The translations under genes were made by a program, and so were the position numbers. Of a stretch of 64,000 nucleotides of DNA, positions 8,202 through 18,300 are shown in pieces. Under the pieces are notes generated by a model, which did not search any database, was not told the origin of the DNA, and was given only the letters and a program-made list of their open reading frames with translations. The DNA lies in assembly GCA_913055655.1 (NCBI GenBank), contig CAJXKA010000003.1, positions 312,501-376,500 on the forward strand, read 5' to 3'. The stretch's first letter is position 1. The number at the start of each line of letters is the position of its first letter. This stretch comes from an uncultured Oceanospirillales bacterium. GTDB taxonomy: Bacteria; Pseudomonadota; Gammaproteobacteria; Xanthomonadales; SZUA-36.

Positions 8202-9893
8202 TCAGTTCCTGACGATTTCGAAGATCGTGGTCGTACCACTGATCTCGAAGCCGACCGCCAGCAGCGGCGCTCCGGTGGGCGAGTCTTCCGCCTTGATGAA
8301 CGCCAGGCCTTCCGGACCCAGGTCGCCGGCTTCAACGCCTTCAAGCGTCTCTTCGTCCTCGTCGTTCGGTGCCGTGAAGTCGCGCGTGTTGATGTAGTCC
8401 ACGTACCGGCCGTTCGCCGGGTCGGAAACATCGAAGATCATGATGCCACCGACACGCTCCAGGCCGACGAAGGCATAGTCACGCCCGAACACCTTGCCGA
8501 CGATCGCGGTTTCCGGCTCGGGGCCCTTGTCGTCACTGCGGTTATCGAAGGTGTCGTTCTCGTCGTTGGTGCTGTTGAAGTATTCGGGAATGGCCAGCGC
8601 CGTCACCTGTTCAATGGTGTCGCCGGAATCCCAGACCAGTTCACCGTCGGTGCTCCAGATGGTGATCGAACGGGCGCCGTAGGACACCAGGTGGTCATAG
8701 TCGCCGTCACCGTCGGTATCGCCCTCGGTACCGACAACCTTGATGCGGCCCAGGTTCTCTTCTTCCTGCAGCCAGTCGGCGTTGGGGAAGGCGGCCGGGT
8801 CCAGGTCGACGTCCTCGACGCGGATTTCGTCCAGGTAGACGATGCACTCGTCGTCATCAGCTTCGCCGTCGTTGAACGTGCCCGCGGCTGCGACCAGGCT
8901 CTCGCAGTAAGCCTCATCCGCTTCATTGTCCTCCTCGATATCGAAGATGTATTCGCGGCCGTCACCCTCGTTGGCGGTCAACAGGTAAGACTTGCCCTTT
9001 ACACGAAACGCGGCGATCGAGTCCGGCATCCAGGCGCCGTAAAGCGGCCACCCGGTGATGTTGATCGCGTCGTCCTCGTTGCTGGCGTCAAGGCCATAGC
9101 CCGGCACCGAGTGGTTCTTCAGCCCCAGGCCTTGAATGGCCGTGACGGTGGCGCTGGCCAGGTCGACAACGGCGATGCCGCTGTTTTCCTGCAGCGAGAC
9201 CCAGGCGGTCTTCGAGTCGTGGGACACCGCGGCAAACTCGGGCTCCAGGTCCTGCGCCAGCGTGGCGCCGAATGGGCGCGGCGCCCTCAGGCCGGCCGGC
9301 AGGGGCTGGTCGTTGAACGCTTCGAATGTCGCCTGGGCGGCGGTCGCGCCCAGCGGGCCGGCCGACAGGTCGACCACGGTGACGGAACCTTCAGGGTCCA
9401 CCTGGTAGTCGCCGCTCGGCTCGCCTTCGTTGGCGACCACGGCGTAACGGCCATTCGGCGAAAACGTGATGGCGTCCGGCAGCGCGCCGGCGCCGACGGC
9501 GTTCAGGAAATTGCCGTCGGTGTCGTAGAACGCGGCCCAGCCGTTGGCCTGCTTGTCATCGTTCTCAACCGCGATGGCCACCAGGCCGTCACGGATGGCC
9601 ACGCTGTTGACGCCACCGGAATCCGGCAGGTCTGCGGACACGTCGATGGCGAACAGCCTGGTCGGATTCGTCGGGTCGGCGATATCGAGCACATCGACGG
9701 CGCTGATGCCGGCGTTAATCACGAACAATCGCTGGGTGGCGGGGTCGTGCGCGACGATCTCGGCCGCGCCGTCATCGAAGATGCCGGTGGCGTAGGTGCC
9801 GAGTGGCGCCAGGGTGATGTTCTTTTCCTTCGCGGCCTGCGCGTCGGTCACGGCCGCCAGGATGGCGACGGCCAGCACGGTGTGCTTGAGCAT
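8202..9893 (-). CDS. Secreted choice-of-anchor I family beta-propeller protein
   Basis: A 563-residue protein with a signal peptide (first ~20 residues, ending AQAA). Repeated blades carry the phrases DVLDIADP, MIFDVSDP, VVANEGEPSGDY and LTANEGDGREY, which are hallmarks of the choice-of-anchor I / LPXTG-lacking surface protein family; some members are annotated as alkaline-phosphatase-like. Acidic Asp/Glu-rich loops with DGDGD suggest calcium binding. No C-terminal sorting signal is visible; the protein ends in IFEIVRN, so it is probably periplasmic or released. A good ribosome site (GGGAG) precedes the ATG. The gene stands alone with its own terminator and a Pho-box-like array upstream, which suggests induction under phosphate starvation. 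The enzymatic activity is not established. Confidence 0.82.
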   Translation of the reverse strand: MLKHTVLAVAILAAVTDAQAAKEKNITLAPLGTYATGIFDDGAAEIVAHDPATQRLFVINAGISAVDVLDIADPTNPTRLFAIDVSADLPDSGGVNSVAIRDGLVAIAVENDDKQANGWAAFYDTDGNFLNAVGAGALPDAITFSPNGRYAVVANEGEPSGDYQVDPEGSVTVVDLSAGPLGATAAQATFEAFNDQPLPAGLRAPRPFGATLAQDLEPEFAAVSHDSKTAWVSLQENSGIAVVDLASATVTAIQGLGLKNHSVPGYGLDASNEDDAINITGWPLYGAWMPDSIAAFRVKGKSYLLTANEGDGREYIFDIEEDNEADEAYCESLVAAAGTFNDGEADDDECIVYLDEIRVEDVDLDPAAFPNADWLQEEENLGRIKVVGTEGDTDGDGDYDHLVSYGARSITIWSTDGELVWDSGDTIEQVTALAIPEYFNSTNDENDTFDNRSDDKGPEPETAIVGKVFGRDYAFVGLERVGGIMIFDVSDPANGRYVDYINTRDFTAPNDEDEETLEGVEAGDLGPEGLAFIKAEDSPTGAPLLAVGFEISGTTTIFEIVRN

Positions 9894-9946
9894 GGATTCT
9901 CCCTCGTGTGGGTGGATACAGAGAATCCATCAAGCTAGTCCGCGCG

Positions 9947-9988
9947 GATGACCGGCGTGTGACGCCGTTGTGACAGCGATGTGACCTG
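9947..9988 (-). promoter_or_regulatory. Four-unit Pho-box-like (PhoB) direct repeat
   Basis: On the minus strand four units AGGTCAC, CTGTCAC, GCGTCAC and CGGTCAT follow each other with an exact 11-bp period (the plus-strand TGAC cores start at 9949, 9960, 9971 and 9982). This is the 7+4 spacing of PhoB boxes (consensus CTGTCAT repeats). Ten bases after the last unit is TAGCTT (9937-9932), a possible -10, as expected where a pho box replaces the -35. It lies 55-95 bp upstream of the choice-of-anchor I gene. Confidence 0.7.
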
Positions 9989-10009
9989 TGAGCGCCCGGA
10001 CAGCCCGAA

Positions 10010-10927
10010 TTATGACAGCGCGACGGCGATCTTCGCGGCGAGCGCCGCGTTGGACTCGACCAGTGCCCGGTTCGCGCGCAGCGAGCGGCCTTCGGTCAGC
10101 GCCTCGATCCGGGACAACAGGAAGGGTGTGAGCGCCTTGCCACTGACCCCGGCGTCTTCGGCTTCACGCGCTGCGATGGCGTTGATTCGCGCCACCTCGT
10201 CCGCCGGCATCGCTTCCGATTCGGCGATGGGGTTCGCGATGACGGCGCCCGTGCCGAGCCCTAACCCCCACTGGATCCGCAGCTGCCGCGCAATCGCGCC
10301 CGGGTCGTCCTGCCGCTGGCTGGCCGGGAAACCGGATTCGCGTGTATGAAAGGCCGGCAGCTCATCGGCACCGAACGTGATGACCGGGACGCCATGCGTT
10401 TCCAGGTATTCCAGTGTCAGGCCGATGTCCAGGATCGATTTCGGGCCGGCGCAGACCACGGCCACCGGCGTGCGGGCGAGTTCCTGCAGGTCGGCGGAAA
10501 TGTCGAAACTGCGGTGCGCGCCGGGATGGACGCCGCCGATGCCGCCGGTCGCGAACACGTGGATGCCCGCGAGTGCCGCGGCAATCATGGTCGCCGCCAC
10601 CGTCGTACCGGCCGTGCCGCCGCGTTCAATCACCGCCGCCAGGTCGCGTCTGCTGCACTTGTCGACGTCCGGCCCCGCCTGCGCCAGCCGCGACAGTTCG
10701 TCTTCGGTCAGCCCGACATGAAGGACCCCGTCGAGCACGGCGACTGTCGCCGGTGTCGCACCCCCGTCACGCACCGCGCGCTCGACCGCGAGCGCGGTCT
10801 CCAGGTTGTGCGGCGCCGGCAGGCCATGGGTGATGATGGTGGACTCCAGCGCCACCACCGGTTGCCCACGATCAAGCGCCCGCGCAACGGCGGGCGCAAT
10901 CAACATCCATTCGGGCGCCGGCGTCAC
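10010..10927 (-). CDS. psuG: Pseudouridine-5'-phosphate glycosidase
   Basis: A 305-residue protein matching PsuG/YeiN throughout. It cleaves pseudouridine 5'-phosphate to uracil and ribose 5-phosphate in the cytoplasm. Visible landmarks are ALESTIITHG with Glu28, TGGIGGVHPGAHRSFDIS at ~127-144, and Lys163 in CAGPKSILD, matching the Schiff-base lysine of the family. Length is standard. The ATG overlaps the stop of the M20 hydrolase gene upstream (ATGA). The usual partner, the PfkB-type pseudouridine kinase PsuK, is not next to it, so the kinase must be elsewhere or replaced. Confidence 0.93.
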   Translation of the reverse strand: MTPAPEWMLIAPAVARALDRGQPVVALESTIITHGLPAPHNLETALAVERAVRDGGATPATVAVLDGVLHVGLTEDELSRLAQAGPDVDKCSRRDLAAVIERGGTAGTTVAATMIAAALAGIHVFATGGIGGVHPGAHRSFDISADLQELARTPVAVVCAGPKSILDIGLTLEYLETHGVPVITFGADELPAFHTRESGFPASQRQDDPGAIARQLRIQWGLGLGTGAVIANPIAESEAMPADEVARINAIAAREAEDAGVSGKALTPFLLSRIEALTEGRSLRANRALVESNAALAAKIAVALS

Positions 10928-12279
10928 TCGCCCCCGGCCGGCATCAGCTCCATCAACGCCACCACCGTGGACTCCACGCCCGAACGCACCGCCGGTTCCG
11001 GCGTAATCTTGAACAGCGGGGAGTGATGGCTGGCGACCGGCTCGCCCCCGGCGGCCTCGCGGTCGAAATCCGCCTGCGGCGTACCGCCAATGGCCCAGTA
11101 CACCATCGGGATATCTGGGTCCGTGGCCAGGATCGGGAAGTCTTCCGCGCCCATGCCCGACGGCGGGTTCTCGACCACGGCGTCTTCGCCCATGGCGTCA
11201 ACCCAGGCCGAACGCAGGCGGCGCGCCATCGCGGCGTCGTTCATGGTCGGCGGTACGCTTTCCTCGGACACGATCACCTCGGGCAACTTGTCCTCCGGCA
11301 GGCCGGCGACACGGCCCATGTTCACCGCGATGCGCTCGATGCCATTAAGCAGCAGCTCGCGGGTTTCCGGGTTGGTGTTGCGGACTGTCAGCTGCAGGTG
11401 CGCGCGGTCGGAAATGATGTTGTGCTTGGTGCCCGAGTGGAACGAGCCCACGGTGACCACGCCGGGTTCGCGCGGGGCCAGTTCGCGTGAGACGAGGGTC
11501 TGCAGGGCCAGGACGATCTCGCTACCCAGCACGATCGGGTCCTTGCCGCGGTGCGGCGACGCGCCATGGGCGCCGATCCCGTGAATGATGATATCGACCG
11601 TGTCCGCACCCGCGTAGGGGCTGCCCTCGGTGACGTTGATCTTGCCCGCCACGTCGCCCGCGGAGACATGAAACGCCAACGCGTAATCCGGCTTCCCGAA
11701 GCGGCTATACAGGCCGTCATCCTTCATCATCCGGGCGCCGATGATCCGCTCCTCGGCGGGCTGGACCAGCAGCATCAGCGTGCCGCTCCAGTCCTCCCGG
11801 CGTTCGGCCATCTGCCGCGCCGTGCCCACCAGCGCCGTGATGTGCACGTCGTGGCCGCAGGCGTGCATGGTGTACACCTCTTCGCCGGTGATCGGGCTGA
11901 CCTGTTGATGCTGGGAGGCATACTCCAGGCCGGATTTTTCCTGCACCGGCAGGCCGTCCATGTCCGCGCGCATCATCACCAGCGGGCCGTCACCATTCTC
12001 CAGCATCGCCACCACGCCCGTGCCGCCGATCCCCTCGTGCACTTCGAAGCCGGCCCCACGCAGCTCATTGGCCATGCGCATGGCCGTCTCGTTCTCAATG
12101 GTCGAGAGCTCGGGGTAGCGATGGAAATGCTCGTACAACGGCCACAGGTGGCTGTCGTAATCGGCCTTGACGCTGGTGGCCAGGTCGCCGCCGGACACCT
12201 GGGCCCGGGCGACAGGCACGGTTGAAAGGGCGGTCAGCAACAGCGCGGCGGCCGCGCAAACGGTGAGTGTCGGTTTCAT
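10924..12279 (-). CDS. Secreted M20D amidohydrolase/peptidase
   Basis: A 451-residue protein with a signal peptide (about 26 residues, ending VARAQ). It has the M20 metal site: ACGHDVHITAL, the PAEE motif with the general-base Glu, and GMGAEDFPIL near the C-terminus, with a lid domain in the middle (IHGIGAHGASPHRG). These are features of the hippurate hydrolase / N-acyl-amino-acid hydrolase group (M20D). The export signal places it in the periplasm, where it would release amino acids from acylated or amidated substrates. It is transcribed with psuG by a four-base overlap; a functional link between them is not obvious. Substrate cannot be read from the sequence. Confidence 0.88.
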   Translation of the reverse strand: MKPTLTVCAAAALLLTALSTVPVARAQVSGGDLATSVKADYDSHLWPLYEHFHRYPELSTIENETAMRMANELRGAGFEVHEGIGGTGVVAMLENGDGPLVMMRADMDGLPVQEKSGLEYASQHQQVSPITGEEVYTMHACGHDVHITALVGTARQMAERREDWSGTLMLLVQPAEERIIGARMMKDDGLYSRFGKPDYALAFHVSAGDVAGKINVTEGSPYAGADTVDIIIHGIGAHGASPHRGKDPIVLGSEIVLALQTLVSRELAPREPGVVTVGSFHSGTKHNIISDRAHLQLTVRNTNPETRELLLNGIERIAVNMGRVAGLPEDKLPEVIVSEESVPPTMNDAAMARRLRSAWVDAMGEDAVVENPPSGMGAEDFPILATDPDIPMVYWAIGGTPQADFDREAAGGEPVASHHSPLFKITPEPAVRSGVESTVVALMELMPAGGE

Positions 12280-12351
12280 TCAGCTTCCTCTGGATGGCTT
12301 TTATGATCTGGGTTTGGTGTGCGTTGACCCTAGTCTACCGGACACCGACGC

Positions 12352-13554
12352 TCAGACGGACTCGCCGGCCGCGTATCCGGACGACCAGGCCCACTGGAAG
12401 TTGAAGCCACCCAGGTGACCGGTTACGTCCACCACTTCGCCGATAAAAAACAGCCCCGGCGTGCCGCTTTCCATGGTTTTCGATGACAACTGGCGGGTAT
12501 CAACGCCGCCCAGGGTCACTTCCGCGGTGCGGTAACCCTCGGTGGCGGCGGGCTTCACCGACCAGCCCTGCAATGTGCGTGCCACGGCGCGCAGGCGCTG
12601 GTCCTGCCAGTCGGCCAGCGGCCGTTCGGCCATGTCCGGCCAGAACAGCGCTTGCAGCTCAACGACCAGCTTCTTCGGCAATACTTCGTACAACACACCC
12701 CGCAACAGGGCGCGCGGCGACTGGCGTTTCCAGGCCAGGAATTGTTCTTCAGCATCAACGCCCGGCAGCAGGTCGATATTCACGGTCTCGCCCGGGCGCC
12801 AGTAGCTGGAAATCTGCAGGATGGCGGGACCGCTCAGGCCGCGGTGCGTGAACAGCAGGTCTTCGCGGAACTGCGCTCGCTCATTACCGGCGATGACCTC
12901 GCAGGACACGCCGGACAGGGCCTTGCAGGTGTCATGAAGGTCACCCGTGATGGTGAACGGCACCAGCCCGGCGACGCGGGGAAACAGCGCCAGGCCGAAC
13001 TGCTCCGCCAGCTGGTAGCCGAACCCGGAGCCGCCCAGGCTGGGAATCGAGAGCCCGCCGGTGGCCACGACCAGCGCGTCGGCCCGGAACTTGCCCTGGT
13101 CGGTGCGTAGTTCAAAGTGGTCGGAGTGCCGCACTTCGTGCGTCTCGCAACGCGTGCGGACACTGACGCCCGCACGCTCGCACTCGGTCATCAGCATGGC
13201 CACCACCTGTTTTGACGAATCGCGGCAGAACAACTGTCCGCTCAGGCCGTTGACCGTTTCCTTCTCGAAATACTCGATGCCATGCGACTCGATCATGGCG
13301 ATGAAGTCCCACTGCGTGTAGCGGCTGAGCGCGCTCTTGCAGTAGTGCGGGTTGGCCGAGAGGAAGCGGTCCGGTGCAACGTGCAGGTTGGTGAAGTTAC
13401 AGCGGCCGCCGCCGGACATCAGGATTTTCTTGCCGACCTTGTTGGACCGATCGAGCACGACGACGCGGCGGCCGCGCCGCGCGGCGGTGATCGCGCACAT
13501 CAGGCCCGCCGCGCCGGCGCCCAGCACCAGCACGTCGGCGTCGTTCACTGCCAC
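12352..13554 (-). CDS. BaiN/YhiN-type NAD(P)/FAD-dependent oxidoreductase
   Basis: A 400-residue flavoprotein of the HI0933/YhiN/BaiN family. The N-terminal dinucleotide fold has VLVLGAGAAGLMCA at residues ~9-22, followed by GKKILMSGGGRCNFTN (about 42-57), the family signature. The C-terminal FAD loop contains GLFFIGEVVDVTGHLGG. Length is typical. It is cytoplasmic with unknown physiological substrate; some homologues are annotated as aminoacetone oxidase. The first ten bases overlap the 3' end of recD, so it may be expressed with the recCBD operon. Confidence 0.88.
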   Translation of the reverse strand: MAVNDADVLVLGAGAAGLMCAITAARRGRRVVVLDRSNKVGKKILMSGGGRCNFTNLHVAPDRFLSANPHYCKSALSRYTQWDFIAMIESHGIEYFEKETVNGLSGQLFCRDSSKQVVAMLMTECERAGVSVRTRCETHEVRHSDHFELRTDQGKFRADALVVATGGLSIPSLGGSGFGYQLAEQFGLALFPRVAGLVPFTITGDLHDTCKALSGVSCEVIAGNERAQFREDLLFTHRGLSGPAILQISSYWRPGETVNIDLLPGVDAEEQFLAWKRQSPRALLRGVLYEVLPKKLVVELQALFWPDMAERPLADWQDQRLRAVARTLQGWSVKPAATEGYRTAEVTLGGVDTRQLSSKTMESGTPGLFFIGEVVDVTGHLGGFNFQWAWSSGYAAGESV

Positions 13555-15344
13555 CGGGAAAGCCCCGACATCCTGACCGTACGGCGACTCACCATGGCCG
13601 CCAGCACGCCTTCGCCGGCGTGGATGTCCAGCCGTTCCGCCGCTCGCGTGATGCCGGTGTAAAGCAACTCGCGGGTCAGCACCGGGTTGTCCGCGACGCG
13701 TTCGGCATCACCAGGCAGGACCATCACGACGTGGCCGTACTCCGAGCCCTGTGATTTGTGCACGGTCAGCGCATAGGCGGTCTCGAACGCCGGCATCTGC
13801 GCGAAACGGATGGCGCGCGTGGCCTGGCCCGGGAAACAGGCACGCAGTTCGCCGTGTTCGGGATCGATCATCCAGCCGCCGTCGCCCGTGGTACCGGGAT
13901 CAGCCGGCGCCTCCCGAACGGGCAACACCAGTCCGACATCGCCATTGTAAAGACGGCGCTCGTGATCATTGGCGGTCACCATGACCGGTAAGCCGGGATA
14001 CCAGGCCTGTTGTTCAAGCTGCCATGGGCGGCCGTGTCGGCGTTCGAACCGGCCACCGAAGCGCTGCTCCAGCTGCGAGTTGAGCCCGTTCACGCCGTAC
14101 GGCCCTTCACGCAGGGCGCACAGCAGCTGGAAGGCCGGTAGCCGGGCCACCAGGTCGTGAGCTGTCACGGTGCCAGAGATAGCTTCCGTCAATGCTTCGT
14201 AATGCGACGAGGCGCTGTCCAGCCAGGCGTCAGTCTCACCGGGGGCGATCAGCAGGCGGCGCACCGCGTCATTCTCAAATAACGCTTTGGCCGGGGCCTT
14301 TCCGGCATTCACCGCCACGGCCAGGGCGTTGATGGCAGAAGTGCTGCGGTAGTTGGTTTTCAGCTCGGCGACCGGGCCGGGCGTGTCGCCATAGAGCATT
14401 GATGAATCCGACCGGCACAGTTCCGCCAGGACACCGCCCGCCTCTACCGAGGCCAGCTGGTCCCGGTCGCCCAGCAGGACCAGCCGCGCGCCGGCCGGCA
14501 AGGCTTCGAACACCCTCGTCATCATCGGCAAATCAACCATGCTGGCCTCGTCGACGATCAACACGTCCAACGGCAGTGGTTGCCTGGCGTCATGGCGGGG
14601 CTGCGGGGAATGCCGGCCGATGCCCAGCAGCGCGTGCAGCGTGGTCGCCTTATCGGGCAGGCGGTTGTCGCCCAGCACCTCGAGGAGCGCGGTATCGGCG
14701 CCGACGGCCTTGTGCAGCGACTCCATCATCCGGTTGGCCGCCTTGCCGGTCGGCGCGGCCAGGCCGATGCGACGCACCGGCGCGTCGGCCAGCAACAGTG
14801 CAATCAGGCGCGCGACCGTCCAGGTCTTGCCCGTGCCGGGGCCACCGGTGATCACCGCCATGTGTCGTGTCAGTGCGGTCTCGACCGCGGCATGCTGGTC
14901 ACTGTCGCGGTCGGGGTAGAGCCGGTCGAGTGCCTCGATGACCGTGTTCGTCAACGGCACCGTCGTCGCCGCCAGGGCCCGGACCCGGGTGACCAGCCGC
15001 TGCTCAAACCCGGCGTACTTCTGTAACCAAAGCCGGCGGCCATCGGGTGAGCGCACCAGCGGCGCGGGACCGGGTTCGGTTGTACAGGTGGTTTCGGGTA
15101 ACGCGTTCACATCGGCAGCGCCCAGCCCGTCCAGCAACCGGTCCAGCGCCGGCAATTCCAGCGCGGGGTATTTTTCGAGGTCCAGGCACGTGTGTTTGAG
15201 GTCCAGCGCCAGGCTCACGGCGGTGGCCAGGCGACGTGCCGCGTCCCGCGATTCCGGGTCTGCGACCAGGCGATCGGCCACCCAGTCGCCAAAGGCCTGG
15301 TCCAGGTAGCGGACGGCAATGGTGGCTGTTGCCGCGTCGTTCAT
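13545..15344 (-). CDS. recD: Exodeoxyribonuclease V subunit alpha (RecD)
   Basis: A 599-residue protein when started at ATG 15344 (MNDAATATIAVRYLDQAFGD); the longer frame adds an Arg/Gly/Pro-rich non-coding stretch. It is a superfamily 1 5'-3' helicase: Walker A ITGGPGTGKTWTVARL near residues 180-195, DEAD-box-like LIVDEASMVD, and the motif VI region LTVHKSQGSEYGHV near the C-terminus. RecD is the fast motor of RecBCD, which resects double-strand breaks. Its ATG overlaps the recB stop (ATGA), so translation is coupled. Confidence 0.95.
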   Translation of the reverse strand: MNDAATATIAVRYLDQAFGDWVADRLVADPESRDAARRLATAVSLALDLKHTCLDLEKYPALELPALDRLLDGLGAADVNALPETTCTTEPGPAPLVRSPDGRRLWLQKYAGFEQRLVTRVRALAATTVPLTNTVIEALDRLYPDRDSDQHAAVETALTRHMAVITGGPGTGKTWTVARLIALLLADAPVRRIGLAAPTGKAANRMMESLHKAVGADTALLEVLGDNRLPDKATTLHALLGIGRHSPQPRHDARQPLPLDVLIVDEASMVDLPMMTRVFEALPAGARLVLLGDRDQLASVEAGGVLAELCRSDSSMLYGDTPGPVAELKTNYRSTSAINALAVAVNAGKAPAKALFENDAVRRLLIAPGETDAWLDSASSHYEALTEAISGTVTAHDLVARLPAFQLLCALREGPYGVNGLNSQLEQRFGGRFERRHGRPWQLEQQAWYPGLPVMVTANDHERRLYNGDVGLVLPVREAPADPGTTGDGGWMIDPEHGELRACFPGQATRAIRFAQMPAFETAYALTVHKSQGSEYGHVVMVLPGDAERVADNPVLTRELLYTGITRAAERLDIHAGEGVLAAMVSRRTVRMSGLSRWQ

Positions 15345-18300
15345 CGAGTGCCTCCCGCCAGGGCGCGGTCCAGTGCGTCCACCTGGCCTGCGCCGGGCCG
15401 GTGGAACCAGGTACCGTGATCGGCCATTCCAGGCAGCCCCATACCGCGCAGGAACAGGTAGCACACGCCGCCGAATCGATATTCGCCATCGTCGTAGCCG
15501 TAACGATCACCCAGGCGGGTACGGAAATAGCGCTGGGCCGCGACGGCGTAGATCATGTACTGCAGGTCATAGCGGTGGTCACGGATGCAGGCCCCCATGC
15601 CGTCCTGGTCGTATCGGCCCGGCGTCCGGCCCAGCGTGTTGGACTTGTAATCCACGACGTAGAAGCTCCGGTCGTGCTCATATACAAGGTCAATGGCGCC
15701 GGTCATCAGCCCGCTGATGGCGCCGTAGCGCTCCAGCGGCAGCAGGCCGGCCTCGCGCAGCGCGTGGTTGATGGCGTCGAACGCCGCCTCGCGCTGCCCA
15801 CCGATCGCGAAATCGAAGCGCATTTCGGGGATGGCCCGGCCGGAATCAAACAGGGTGCCCAGGCGGGTATCGCCCGGCAACGGATGTTCCAGGCAGGCCG
15901 CCATCCAGTCGCTGACCCTTGCGGCCACGCTGGCGCCGTCGTCCGTGGCGGACAGGACATCGTCCAGGCCGTACTGCGCCAGCTGTTGTGCCGTGGACTC
16001 CTGCAGCTTGACGATGCCACCCTGGCCCTGCGCGCAGGCCAAGGCGTAGGTTTCGAGAATGTCATGCAGGCAACTGCCCGTGTGGGCGGAACCCGGCAGC
16101 GCGAAGCGGATGTCATCAGCCCAGGCGGCTTCATCTTCCACGCCGTCTTCGGTTTCCGCCGGCGTGTCTTCATCGTCATCAAGCCGTGCATCCAGGCGCG
16201 GCGCCTCGCCACGCACCAGGCCGGTGTAGCTGGTGACCCGCCAGTTGGAAACCGGCCCGGACACCCGTGGCGGACGGACCAGGTCGGGCTCGGCAGCGGC
16301 GTCGGGCCTGAAGTAGACCGGCTCCACTTCGCCAGCCACGCTGAACCCGGTATCGCGCGCGGCCTGGCCAAGGCGGCGACGCAACGCGTCAAATAACCAG
16401 GCCCTGTCTGGGAAGGCCGGCATCTCGCTTTCACCCGGTTCCGAAGTGAGTAAGTGCCCCCACGGCGTTTGCGGAAACAGCGCGGTGGACTTGCGATACG
16501 ACGCCGCCGAGATACCGATGTGGCACTGGTGCACGGCGCGGGTGACTGCGACATACAAAAGGCGCATGTCCTCGGCCAGGCGCTCGCGTTGCATCCGCTG
16601 CTTCACGTCTTCGCCGGCCGCCTTGAAATCCACGACCGCGCGCCAGCCCTCGCCATGCCATTCACGGTAGACCGGCAGTGATTTCTTCAGGTCGGGCAGC
16701 TTCGGCAGGTAGAAAAACGGCAGGAACACCACCGGGTACTCCAGGCCCTTGGCGGAATAAACCGTGACGATGCGAACCAGGTCTTCATCGCTCTCCAGGC
16801 GAATCCGGCGGTCATCCTCGTCCAGGTCATCATTGTCTTCCAGGCACGCCGTGTACCAGTCGATCAGTTGCTCCGGCGAATCGCAGGCCTGGTCACGCTG
16901 CTGCAGCAGGTCGCCCAGGTGACGCAGGTCGGTCAACAGGCGGTCGCTATCCGGGCGCTCGGCAATCTTCGCCAGCAGCCTGCGTCGCGGGCTGCCCATG
17001 AGCTGGTCCAGCGCAGACAGCACACCGTTCGCCAGCCAGGCCTGCCGGCAGGCGCCAAACTCGGCGATTGTCCGTTCCAGTTCATCGTCGTCTTCATCCA
17101 CGCGCGTGACGGCCTCGAACCCCGGGTCGAAGCCGCGCATCAGCGGCGTGGCCAGCGCCGACTTCAGTTTCCGGCGGTCGCGACAGGCATCGATGGCACG
17201 CAACACCAGCAACAGGTCTTCCGCGATCTCCGAGTCGGCGAACACGCTGTCGCGCTGGCTGGCGTACACGCTACGCAGGCCGATGGCATCCGCCGCCAGG
17301 GCTTCTCGAATGGCCCGGGCTTCTCGCTGGTTGCGCACCAGTACGGCAATGTCCATCGGCCGCAGCGGCCGCGCCGCTTCACCCTCGCCCATCTTCGCCC
17401 CGTTAACCGGGCACAACAGCGCCGATATCCGCGCCGCCGCGTCGCGGGCGAACAGCGCGATGAGCTTGCTGCCGCTCAGGTCACCGGCCTCCGCACTGCC
17501 CCCCGGGTGGCCGATGAAGTGCAGCGACACACCCGTCACCGGGCACTTGTCGCCGACCCGGAATCGCGGGATCCGGTCCGGCGCATGCGCCGTACAGTCT
17601 TTCACCGGCTGGTATGTCATGCCGTCGAAAACGAATGTGGGTGCCACGCCGGCGCCAGGGCCAGTGGCAGGTTCGGGTTCGGCGAACAATGCGTTGACGC
17701 CGGCCACCAGTTCGGGCCGGCTTCGCCAGTTGGTGTCCAGGCTGTAGATGTCCTGGGACTCGTCCCCGTGCTCACGCGCCGCCGTCACGCGGGCGCGGAC
17801 ATTGAGGTAGGCAAACAGGTCGGCGCCCCGGAAGGCGTAGATCGACTGCTTGGGGTCGCCAATCATGAACAGCCCGGCGCCGGGGCCGGGCGGGGCATGG
17901 GCGTACAGCCGGTCGAACATCCGGAACTGCTCGGGATCGGTGTCCTGGAACTCGTCTACCAGGCACACGGGGTGGCGCGCGGTGATGGCGTCGCACAGGG
18001 CCTGGCGGGTGTCGGGCTCATCCAGGCGGCGGTTGATCAACGTGATCACGTCATCCAGCGACATCTCGCGCAGGTCCAGTCGCGCGCGAGCCTGGCGCAC
18101 GGCCAGCAGCACCGCGGCCCGGGCCCGGCCGGCCAGCGCCGCGCCGTCTTCGAGTACAGCCACGATATGTGCCCGCACACGGCGCAGCAGGTCGAGCGCC
18201 GGTGACGCGTTGGGCGGAATGTCGGTGGCCAGCCATTTTTTGCCGTACCCGCTCCCACGTTTGTCATCGATGCCCAGGCCGGGTCCGGTCAGCGCTGCGT

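Noticed and set aside
8118-9938. 606-codon plus-strand open frame
   Set aside because: It is antisense to the choice-of-anchor I gene, which has a signal peptide, ribosome site, Pho-box-like promoter and terminator. The plus frame encodes a Val/Gly/Arg/Asp-rich sequence without family blocks.
16868-18205. 445-codon plus-strand open frame
   Set aside because: Lies inside recB on the opposite strand; recB helicase and nuclease motifs are intact.
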